Origin: CAYVJW01 sp964451885
Lineage (GTDB): Bacteria; Patescibacteriota; Gracilibacteria; UBA4473
Direction of reading: 5' to 3'
Assembly (NCBI GenBank): GCA_964451885.1
Contig: CAYVJW010000111.1
Span: 1 to 5,471, forward strand
DNA: 5,471 nucleotides
This document shows positions 1 to 4,560 of the stretch, one piece after another. Below the pieces are notes generated by a model. That model did not search any database, was not told the origin of the DNA, and saw only the letters and a list, made by a program, of their open reading frames with translations. The first letter of the stretch is position 1. Every line of letters begins with the position of its first letter. Both the position numbers and the translations under genes were made by a program.

Positions 1-2
1 TG

Positions 3-1067
3 CTAAGCTTTTCTCATTGTACACCTTTGTTGTTCGTTTTCAAATTTATCACTCCTAATGATGACTTAGGACTACGAACCAGAAAAGGGTGTAAAATTGC
101 CACAAGTACGCTCTATTCGATTTTTACCAACCCTTTCTACGCTGGGTATTTTAAATGGAATGATGAGCTTATAAAGGGCGAGCATGACTCAATGATTACT
201 CTGGATGATTTTGATAACGCACAATTAATCCTAGGGCGCGATGGAAAACCTCGTCCAATTAAACACGAACATAGTTACACCGGTATCATTCGATGTTCTG
301 AGTGCGGGTGCATGATTACTGCGGAACCGCCGAAACTAAAGCGAAACAAAATGAATAGAAAAGTCCATGTCTATCATTACCTACGCTGCACCAAAAAAAA
401 CCCCGATATTAAATGTTCCCAAAAGTATGTCCGGGTTGAAAATCTGGAGGAACAAATTGAAGCCTTACTCAGATCAATTGAAATTCCTAGTAGCTTTCAA
501 GAATGGGCGTTCAAGCAGCTCAGGAAGGAAAATAAGACAGCAACAACAGGTTTCGTTGTCGAACGCACTAGAATCCAAAAAGAGGACAATGAGAACGAAG
601 CCATGATTGAATCTCTTACTGACAAGCTCACCAGAGGTGTTATGACGGATGAACATTTTAAAGTCAGTATTAAGCGATACGAAAAAAGGCGTGCTCAAAT
701 AAAAAAGGTGCGCCAAAAATATGATGACCAAAAAGACGATTGGCTGGAAAAAGTAGAGCGTTCATTTAATTACGCCAAAAACGCTCGAAGTCAATTCATG
801 AATGGCGACAAAAACACCAAAAAAGAACTCTTCGTAACCCTCGGCTCGAACTTTTTATTAAAAGACCGGAAACTCGCTCTAGAACTAGAATTACCGTTTC
901 AGCACATTCAAAAATCAATGGAGGAGGTATCCATTTTATTTCCCTCGCTCGAACCACTCAGAAATGGCTTAGATAACCTGAAAAAAGCCGATTTAGAACG
1001 ACTGATTCCAGTCTGGAGCACGTGGCGGGAATCGAACCCGCGTCACCAGCTTGGAAGGCTGGGGTAA
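3..1067 (+). CDS. Large serine recombinase, C-terminal part (5' end missing, frame possibly broken)
   Basis: Site-specific DNA recombinase of an integrated element; the catalytic serine domain would lie left of the window. Numbered from the TTG at 27, residues 10-70 match the Recombinase domain (LGLRTRKG, NPFYAGYFKW). Residues 84-150 match the recombinase zinc ribbon, with likely zinc ligands C90, C93, C121 and C130. Residues about 180-265 form a charged helical/coiled-coil stretch, followed by the family signature LGSNFLLKDRKL (about 280-291). The frame is open to the left edge, so the TTG is not a credible start. Family-like sequence before residue 10 appears in other frames (AKLFSLYTF in frame 2, bases 2-28), which suggests one or two frameshifts. 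The last 17 codons (from base 1014) and the TAA are antisense tRNA-Gly sequence, giving the tail WSTWRESNPRHQLGRLG. Family identity is secure; whether the gene is functional is doubtful. Confidence 0.85.
   Translation, partial: LSFSHCTPLLFVFKFITPNDDLGLRTRKGCKIATSTLYSIFTNPFYAGYFKWNDELIKGEHDSMITLDDFDNAQLILGRDGKPRPIKHEHSYTGIIRCSECGCMITAEPPKLKRNKMNRKVHVYHYLRCTKKNPDIKCSQKYVRVENLEEQIEALLRSIEIPSSFQEWAFKQLRKENKTATTGFVVERTRIQKEDNENEAMIESLTDKLTRGVMTDEHFKVSIKRYEKRRAQIKKVRQKYDDQKDDWLEKVERSFNYAKNARSQFMNGDKNTKKELFVTLGSNFLLKDRKLALELELPFQHIQKSMEEVSILFPSLEPLRNGLDNLKKADLERLIPVWSTWRESNPRHQLGRLG
1000..1013 (-). terminator. Small hairpin directly behind tRNA-Gly
   Basis: On the minus strand GACTG-GAAT-CAGTC begins at the base after the tRNA CCA. 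A run of six T lies about 13 bases further downstream (bases 981-986 complement). It could be a weak terminator or a processing hairpin for the tRNA. The spacing to the T-run is long for a canonical intrinsic terminator, and the bases also encode recombinase residues on the plus strand. Confidence 0.3.
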
Positions 1068-1089
1068 TGAGCCATTATACGACACGTGC
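1014..1089 (-). tRNA. tRNA-Gly (anticodon UCC)
   Basis: Read on the minus strand, the acceptor arm GCACGTG pairs with CACGTGC, followed by discriminator T and an encoded CCA (bases 1014-1016). The anticodon stem is CCAGC/GCTGG with loop CTTCCAA, so the anticodon is TCC (bases 1053-1055). The T arm is GCGGG-TTCGATT-CCCGC. The D arm GTAT...TTAC has one mismatched closing pair, as is common in tRNA-Gly. It decodes GGA and GGG/GGN glycine codons. Its 3' end faces the serine recombinase gene, which reads into it in antisense. That makes the tRNA 3' end the probable integration (att) site of the element to the left. Confidence 0.97.
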
Positions 1090-1107
1090 TCGTCACTGAA
1101 AGACTGC

Positions 1108-1143
1108 ACACATTCCATTTTGCTCCGCAAAAATTCCATGTGT
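1108..1143. repeat. Two-step hairpin upstream of tRNA-Gly
   Basis: ACACAT (1108-1113) pairs with ATGTGT (1138-1143), and inside it TTTTGC (1118-1123) pairs with GCAAAA (1127-1132) around a 3-base loop. The internal loop is TCCA/ATTCC. It lies 19 bases upstream of the 5' end of the tRNA and would sit in the tRNA leader transcript if the promoter at 1223-1250 is real. No T-run follows on either strand, so it does not look like an intrinsic terminator. Confidence 0.45.
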
Positions 1144-1160
1144 TTCGTCTTCGCTCCTCT

Positions 1161-1190
1161 CAAAATTAAATCTTTAAGGACTTAATTTTG
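1161..1190. repeat. 9-bp inverted repeat (possible weak terminator on the plus strand)
   Basis: CAAAATTAA (1161-1169) and TTAATTTTG (1182-1190) are perfect inverted copies around a 12-base loop. On the plus strand GTTTTTAG follows, so it could be a weak AT-rich terminator for transcription leaving the recombinase gene. On the minus strand it lies in the presumed tRNA leader. Confidence 0.3.
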
Positions 1191-1222
1191 GTTTTTAGAA
1201 CAAATCAACAAAGAACATAAAA

Positions 1223-1250
1223 ATTTTAGAAAAAAAATCCCAATGGTCAA
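1223..1250 (-). promoter_or_regulatory. Candidate promoter for tRNA-Gly
   Basis: On the minus strand TTGACC (bases 1250-1245) is followed after 16 bases by TAAAAT (1228-1223). Both boxes are close to the sigma-70 consensus. It would transcribe leftwards through the two hairpins into tRNA-Gly, about 135 bases downstream. The surrounding AT-richness makes chance matches likely. Confidence 0.35.
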
Positions 1251-1268
1251 ATTCTTTTGACTTTCGAC

Positions 1269-1298
1269 TTTACAGACTTTCTACTTTAGCCTTATATT
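1269..1298 (+). promoter_or_regulatory. Candidate promoter for the Sua5/TsaC gene
   Basis: TTTACA (1269-1274) and TATATT (1293-1298) are separated by 18 bases, each 5 of 6 matches to the sigma-70 boxes. The start point would fall about 1305, leaving a leader of only about ten bases before the ATG at 1316. This fits the absence of a Shine-Dalgarno site there. Confidence 0.35.
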
Positions 1299-1315
1299 TC
1301 ACGCATAATATTCAA

Positions 1316-1840
1316 ATGAATATCACGTATTCCACATTTTCCAACGGCGAAATCTGGGCATATCCTACCGATACCAGTTTTGGTTTAGGAGTAAGGACTG
1401 ATGATGTCTCTACTTTGGAAATTCTTCAAAAACTAAAAAAACGTTCAGGCCATAAATATTTCTCATTGATGGTGAAGGATTTTGAAATGCTCAACAACTT
1501 TGCTGAAGTTCCGCATAACTTGAATGAGTCATTTTTTTGGGAAAAACCGAAGACGGTAATCTTGAAACCGAAAAAAAATCTTCCCCCTTCTATTTATTGG
1601 CCGGAGGATAAGGTGGCTTTTCGTGTTTCGACTATTCTGGAGGTTTCTCAACAAATATCTTATCCCATTACCGCAACCTCTGCCAATATCAGCGGTGAAA
1701 ATCCTATTTTTGAGGCTCAGAAAATTCGGGAAATTTTTGGGGATGAGGTAAAACTATTTCCCGGGTTTGAAAAATTGCCTGAAAATCCTCCTTCTGAGAT
1801 ATGGGATCTTACGGGAACAGAAGTTAGACGCCTCCGTTAA
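1316..1840 (+). CDS. tsaC: Sua5/YciO/YrdC-family protein, probable threonylcarbamoyl-AMP synthase
   Basis: Predicted to make threonylcarbamoyl-AMP from threonine, bicarbonate and ATP, the first step of the t6A modification at position 37 of ANN-decoding tRNAs. At 174 residues it is slightly shorter than the usual single-domain TsaC (about 190) and lacks the extra Sua5 C-terminal domain. Family motifs run in order: YPTDTSFGLG (16-25), a K-x-R motif with SGHK behind it (41-47), a WPGPLT-like segment that has become WEKPKTVIL (75-83), FRVS (102-105), SANISG (122-127), and the terminal WDLTGTEVRRLR (163-174), where others have VDLTG and an ILR tail. The ATG follows AT-rich sequence with no Shine-Dalgarno. 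It overlaps the convergent membrane-protein gene by 17 bases. A YciO-like paralogue with another role cannot be excluded, as several motifs are drifted. Confidence 0.85.
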   Translation: MNITYSTFSNGEIWAYPTDTSFGLGVRTDDVSTLEILQKLKKRSGHKYFSLMVKDFEMLNNFAEVPHNLNESFFWEKPKTVILKPKKNLPPSIYWPEDKVAFRVSTILEVSQQISYPITATSANISGENPIFEAQKIREIFGDEVKLFPGFEKLPENPPSEIWDLTGTEVRRLR

Positions 1841-2300
1841 TAAAATTCCATACGCCGTGGCCAAAAAGAGTGAGTAATGCTACAATAATCCCGCTCAGTA
1901 GCACCCCAATGCCGATGAGAATCAAGGCTATTTTTTTAGGGAGCCCGAAAAGGTAGGCCAGCAGCGCTCCTGTCCAACTACCACTTCCTGGAAGTGGAAT
2001 GGCGACCAAGATGATTAATGCGATTTCTCCCATAATTTCTATTTTATGGGAATGTTTGGCATGGGTGTAAACAAAAATCTTTTGAAGTATTCGATGAAAC
2101 AGTGGAATGTGCTGGTCAAAAAATTTAACTACAATCGGTAAAATCCAAATTAATAATGCCGCAGCAAGTATTCCTCCAAACACGGAAACCGCCACTGCTT
2201 CGTAGATAGTAAGCCCAAATTTCAAGTACCCTAAAGGAATGGATGCTCGGAGTTCCAGAAAAGGAGTAAGTGCCCATAAAAAAGTATAGCAATAGCCCAT
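1824..2300 (-). CDS. Small multidrug export (PF06695-type) membrane protein
   Basis: Predicted 158-residue integral membrane protein of the 'putative small multi-drug export protein' family. The family name is historical and no substrate is established. Visible landmarks: hydrophobic start with LTPFLELRASIPLGY (11-25) carrying the conserved E-L-R, a long helix at about 33-58, an amphipathic linker rich in His/Lys/Phe (59-89), then a hydrophobic stretch with PLPGSGSWTGA (102-112) that looks like a re-entrant loop, and a last helix at 123-146. The paired E-L-R and P-G-x-G motifs recall DedA-like proteins (inference). I chose the ATG at 2300 because homologues begin just before the LTP-ELR motif. 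The upstream in-frame ATG at 2369 adds 23 non-hydrophobic residues and sits inside a hairpin. There is no Shine-Dalgarno. The gene overlaps tsaC tail to tail. Confidence 0.8.
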   Translation of the reverse strand: MGYCYTFLWALTPFLELRASIPLGYLKFGLTIYEAVAVSVFGGILAAALLIWILPIVVKFFDQHIPLFHRILQKIFVYTHAKHSHKIEIMGEIALIILVAIPLPGSGSWTGALLAYLFGLPKKIALILIGIGVLLSGIIVALLTLFGHGVWNFINGGV

Positions 2301-2306
2301 GGAGTA

Positions 2307-2335
2307 AGTATCAAGGAATAAGAGACAAGGGGCAA
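2307..2335 (-). promoter_or_regulatory. Candidate promoter giving a near-leaderless membrane-protein mRNA
   Basis: On the minus strand TTGCCC (2335-2330) and GATACT (2312-2307) are 17 bases apart. The -10 box ends six bases before the ATG at 2300, so transcription would start almost at the start codon. This agrees with the missing Shine-Dalgarno and argues for the shorter start. Confidence 0.35.
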
Positions 2336-2346
2336 TTATTTTTTTT

Positions 2347-2376
2347 AACCGGCGTGAGCATGTACCCACGCCGGTT
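2347..2376. terminator. GC-rich 10-bp hairpin between two minus-strand genes
   Basis: AACCGGCGTG (2347-2356) and CACGCCGGTT (2367-2376) are perfect inverted copies around a 10-base loop. It lies 33 bases after the stop of the DUF2103-like gene, where a terminator would be expected. However, the minus-strand stem is followed by a run of A, not T. On the plus strand only TTTAATTAAT follows. It is a good RNA hairpin but a non-canonical terminator; a role as an operator or leader structure for the membrane-protein gene is also possible. Confidence 0.45.
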
Positions 2377-2409
2377 TAATTAATGCTGAAGCCTTCAATC
2401 GACTTTCGG

Positions 2410-2751
2410 CTATCCCGTATTGAACTGGAGTCCCAAACTTTGCGCCGTTTTCCGGGGACTGGTGGTCCGAATGGTTATAGTTTGTTTGAGGGAAGATCCC
2501 AAAATCTCAACTTCAAATCCCCCTTCAACCTTCTTGGCGGAACGAATAAGCGCTCCTGCGCTCCTCTTTCCACTCAGGGGAACAAGTTTCCCCAGTATAA
2601 TCCTCCTTACGGTTGGCTCCTTCTCCGCACTTCTCAGAAGACGGCACAATGGTTTTACATCGATGAAGGTGGTATGCGGCCCACCGCGTTTTGTTCCCGA
2701 AGAATGAGACCCTTGTATATGGCCGCTTCTTTGTCTACGCGTTTTGGACAT
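2410..2751 (-). CDS. Small basic protein resembling DUF2103
   Basis: A 113-residue Lys/Arg-rich soluble protein with no signal peptide or membrane segment. The N-terminal 25 residues are polar and basic with several His, Ser and Gly. From about 24 on, the pattern GPHTTFI...L...L, VRRIILGKLVP (48-58), RSAGALIRSAKK and GGFEVEILGSS-KQTITI (77-94) resembles my recollection of the DUF2103 'predicted metal-binding' family, in which an H-S/T-T motif is followed by I-x-P/G and G-G...Q motifs. H26 would then be a candidate ligand. The ATG is preceded by AAAGGG at a 6-base spacing, and an in-frame stop lies ten codons upstream. The stop is TAG. G+C is clearly higher (about half of the bases at 2461-2640) than in the flank. 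The long plus-strand ORF over the same bases has no family pattern. Function unknown. Confidence 0.65.
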   Translation of the reverse strand: MSKTRRQRSGHIQGSHSSGTKRGGPHTTFIDVKPLCRLLRSAEKEPTVRRIILGKLVPLSGKRSAGALIRSAKKVEGGFEVEILGSSLKQTITIRTTSPRKTAQSLGLQFNTG

Positions 2752-2757
2752 TGCTTT

Positions 2758-2763
2758 CCCTTT
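2758..2763 (-). promoter_or_regulatory. Shine-Dalgarno-like site of the DUF2103-like gene
   Basis: Minus-strand AAAGGG lies six bases before the ATG at 2751. It is the only clear Shine-Dalgarno-like match before any start in this window, and it supports the minus-strand reading of this region. Confidence 0.4.
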
Positions 2764-3020
2764 CGTTTCGTTAGGTTCTTAACCGGAGCTAGCAACCTGA
2801 TGAAAAAAAATTATCAGCAGATTAATACCCCTCCAGCTAAGCAGACGGGACATCTACACTTGAACAGAAAAACTAACAACTCAAATCGGTTAATAGCTAT
2901 AAAATCCTAACAAATGCAGATCTACGTCTGCTTAATGATGTGTAAAAGAGCAATAATTATATTTCAAATTTATTTAAATACTACTTGTTTTAATATTATT
3001 GTCAAAGTTAATATTTTATT

Positions 3021-3032
3021 GAACAAAAAAAG
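3021..3032 (+). repeat. GAACAAAAAAAG box, copy 1
   Basis: GAACAAAAAAAG at 3021-3032 recurs exactly at 3145-3156, and in inverted form with one A fewer at 3089-3100. Three copies in 140 bases in front of rsmH might be binding sites, but they are low-complexity sequence. Confidence 0.35.
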
Positions 3033-3056
3033 AAAACAGAAAATTAATTAGGTCAA

Positions 3057-3085
3057 TTTAAAATTGGCAAAAATACTTGTATAAA
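3057..3085 (+). promoter_or_regulatory. Candidate distal rsmH promoter
   Basis: TTTAAA (3057-3062) and TATAAA (3080-3085) are 17 bases apart. It would start transcription about 3092, within the left arm of the inverted repeat, and leave a leader of about 130 bases. The AT-rich context lowers the weight of the match. Confidence 0.35.
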
Positions 3086-3086
3086 C

Positions 3087-3158
3087 AACTTTTTTGTTCT
3101 AGAATTTTGGCAGTTGTTTGATGGACAAGTAATACTAAAAAAAAGAACAAAAAAAGTT
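3087..3158. repeat. Inverted repeat in the rsmH upstream region
   Basis: AACTTTTTTGTTCT (3087-3100) is complementary to AGAACAAAAAAAGTT (3144-3158) with a single bulged A, enclosing a 43-base loop. In RNA it would form a 14-bp AT-rich stem. The loop holds the -35 and -10 boxes of the proximal promoter candidate, so the repeat brackets that promoter. Confidence 0.5.
3107..3136 (+). promoter_or_regulatory. Candidate proximal rsmH promoter
   Basis: TTGGCA (3107-3112; 5 of 6) is followed after 18 bases by AATACT (3131-3136; 4 of 6). The transcription start would be about 3143 with an 80-base leader before the ATG at 3223. It sits inside the loop of the 3087-3158 inverted repeat. Confidence 0.35.
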
Positions 3159-3222
3159 TTCAATGTTTTGTGCACAAGTTTTACACATTTTACAAAAAAT
3201 TATTCAGAAAAATCCTTTTAAT

Positions 3223-4149
3223 ATGCCTACTCATACTCCAGTGCTTCTGAATGAAATTCTTATGCACCTCTTGACTCCGAAAACGAAGGTTGTTTTTGAT
3301 GGCACTTTAGGCCTTGGAGGGCATGCTAAAGGTATTTTTTTAAGTTTTCCGAAAATTGAAAAATATATCGGATGTGATTTGGACATGGAACATCTTTCTT
3401 TAGCCAAAAAAAGGCTAAATAAATGGTTTTCTAAGCTCCTTTTCCAGAATTGCAATTTTTCTGAAATCAAAAAGATTATTAAAAGATTAGATTTTTCCGG
3501 CCCGCTGGCAATTCTCCTTGATTTAGGGCTTTGTTCACTCCATGTAGACTTGCCGGAAAAGGGTTTTAGTTACGCCAAGAACGGGCCGCTCAAGATGTCG
3601 TTTGGTTCCAAAAATAAATTGATATGCGTAAAGATCATTAATGAGGCTTCTGAAAAGGATTTGAGCCGGATATTTAAAGAATTTGGAGAGGAGCCTCTTG
3701 CTCATAAAATTTCCCGAAAAATTGTCGAAGCACGAAAACATACAAAAATTGAAACTACAGGGGATTTAAGAGAAATAGTTGAAAATGCAGTTCACCCCGC
3801 TCAACGAAAAAAAACGCTCCCCAGAATCTTTCAGGGTCTTCGAATTGCGGTAAATGATGAGTTGGTGCATCTCGAAAAAACTTTGAATGACGGATTTTCC
3901 GTAATGCAACCGGGGGATCGGATGGGAATAATTTCTTATCATTCCCTGGAAGACCGGATGGTTAAAAAGTTTTTTTCACAAAAATCTAAACCAAAGACAG
4001 AAGTTACGGTTCACTCACTGCATACGGAAGTTGAACCTCCGCAAGCAATGCTTCTGACTAGAAAAGCTATTATCCCATCGCATGAGGAAATAGTCCATAA
4101 CCCCCGCGCCCGGAGCGCAAAACTTCGAATAATAGAAAAAATTCAATAA
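3223..4149 (+). CDS. rsmH: 16S rRNA (cytosine1402-N4)-methyltransferase RsmH (MraW), divergent
   Basis: SAM-dependent methyltransferase that adds the N4 methyl group to C1402 in the 16S rRNA decoding centre. At 308 residues it has the usual family length. Landmarks: THTPVLLNEIL (3-13), SAM-binding FDGTLGLGGHAKG (25-37), CDLD (51-54), LLDLG (98-102), GFSYAKNGPL (114-123), FGEE (154-157), FQGLRIAVNDEL (203-214), ISYHSLEDRMVKKFF (237-251) and the C-terminal NPRARSAKLRI (293-303). I used the ATG at 3223 because family members start right before the PVLLNE motif; the in-frame ATG at 3163 would add 20 unmatched residues. No Shine-Dalgarno is seen. Usually invariant stretches are changed: DLGVSSPQLD reads DLGLCSLHVD and GPLDMRMD reads GPLKMSFG. 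The stop overlaps the ftsL-like start by one base (TAATG), so the two are probably translationally coupled. Confidence 0.93.
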   Translation: MPTHTPVLLNEILMHLLTPKTKVVFDGTLGLGGHAKGIFLSFPKIEKYIGCDLDMEHLSLAKKRLNKWFSKLLFQNCNFSEIKKIIKRLDFSGPLAILLDLGLCSLHVDLPEKGFSYAKNGPLKMSFGSKNKLICVKIINEASEKDLSRIFKEFGEEPLAHKISRKIVEARKHTKIETTGDLREIVENAVHPAQRKKTLPRIFQGLRIAVNDELVHLEKTLNDGFSVMQPGDRMGIISYHSLEDRMVKKFFSQKSKPKTEVTVHSLHTEVEPPQAMLLTRKAIIPSHEEIVHNPRARSAKLRIIEKIQ

Positions 4150-4514
4150 TGAAAGTCGTCCATCTTGATCCACATGAAACGATAAAAAATGATAGTGCTG
4201 CTATAGCACAAACGAAAAATTATTTTTCGTGGATTATTCGTACGGGAATTATGCTTACGGTAAGCCTGGGGTTTTGGTATTTGATTCTTTTGAATTCTTT
4301 AGCGACAAGTACTTTTGCTTTGGAGGAGCTTAAATCTGAGCGAATTTTGATTCAAAAAGATTTGGAAAAATGGGAAATTGAGTTGGCTATTCCTACAAGC
4401 CTGTATGCTTTGGAAAGTAACGAGCAGGTTCAGGAAATGGATGATGTGACGAATAAGACTTTTATTGAGGTGAGTGGGGATGAATTGGCGTATTTACATA
4501 GTTCTGCAAATTAA
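4149..4514 (+). CDS. ftsL: FtsL-like cell-division protein
   Basis: Predicted bitopic inner-membrane protein of 121 residues: a short cytoplasmic N-terminus (1-26), a single membrane helix (about 27-50) and an extracytoplasmic coiled-coil (about 52-90) rich in Leu, Glu and Lys, ending in a short segment (91-117) like the end of FtsL. FtsL pairs with FtsB and FtsQ and activates FtsW/FtsI septal wall synthesis. Sequence in this family is poorly conserved, so the call rests on length, topology and position directly after rsmH, the normal place of ftsL in dcw clusters. It begins in a TAATG overlap with rsmH. Its stop lies in a 7-bp palindrome (TGCAAAT/ATTTGCA, 4505-4523). The insertion sequence begins within the next few dozen bases, yet the protein seems complete. 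FtsB/DivIC would be the alternative. Confidence 0.75.
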   Translation: MKVVHLDPHETIKNDSAAIAQTKNYFSWIIRTGIMLTVSLGFWYLILLNSLATSTFALEELKSERILIQKDLEKWEIELAIPTSLYALESNEQVQEMDDVTNKTFIEVSGDELAYLHSSAN

Positions 4515-4523
4515 TTATTTGCA
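4505..4523. repeat. Palindrome across the ftsL stop codon
   Basis: TGCAAAT (4505-4511) pairs with ATTTGCA (4517-4523) around TAATT, so the TAA stop lies at the loop edge. It has no T-run behind it (ATAAAAAGT), so it is not a good terminator. It may be part of the insertion target of the neighbouring insertion sequence. Confidence 0.4.
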
Positions 4524-4534
4524 TAAAAAGTATT

Positions 4535-4550
4535 GAGCCCCCTTCGAAAA
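4535..4550. mobile_element. Candidate terminal inverted repeat of the insertion sequence
   Basis: GAGCCCCCTTCGAAAA stands out as a GC-rich block in AT-rich surroundings, 10 bases beyond the transposase stop, where an insertion sequence end is expected. The matching copy would be right of the window, so neither the repeat nor a target duplication can be verified here. Confidence 0.4.
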
Positions 4551-4560
4551 CTATAAAAAA

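Larger units (their letters stand above)
2752..3222. other. Long AT-rich non-coding region between divergent genes
   Basis: No convincing gene on either strand. The leftward DUF2103-like gene and the rightward rsmH both start from here, so it must hold both promoters. Bases 2941-3000 contain only 8 G or C. It holds candidate rsmH promoters, a large poly-A/poly-T inverted repeat, and a small hairpin GCAGA-TCTACG-TCTGC (2916-2931). The mraZ gene that often precedes rsmH is absent. A short untranslated or leader RNA cannot be excluded. Confidence 0.6.

Noticed and set aside
474..731. Minus-strand and alternate-frame ORFs within the recombinase
   Set aside because: They are shadows of the recombinase zinc-ribbon and coiled-coil region.
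2301..2369. Longer start for the small membrane protein
   Set aside because: The extra 23 residues are charged and polar, the ATG lies in a hairpin, and homologues start at the later Met just before the LTP-ELR motif.
2383..2910. Plus-strand ORF of 175 codons over the DUF2103-like region
   Set aside because: Its translation has no family pattern, and it runs from coding-like into AT-rich sequence. The minus-strand frame has a Shine-Dalgarno-like site and recognisable motifs.
2840..2932. AGCAGACG (2840-2847) with inverted CGTCTGCT (2925-2932), and the hairpin GCAGA/TCTGC at 2916-2931
   Set aside because: Short stems without a T-run or clear position relative to a gene; likely chance.
3163..3222. 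Earlier ATG for rsmH
   Set aside because: The added 20 residues do not match the family, which begins immediately before the PVLLNE motif, and there is no ribosome binding site.
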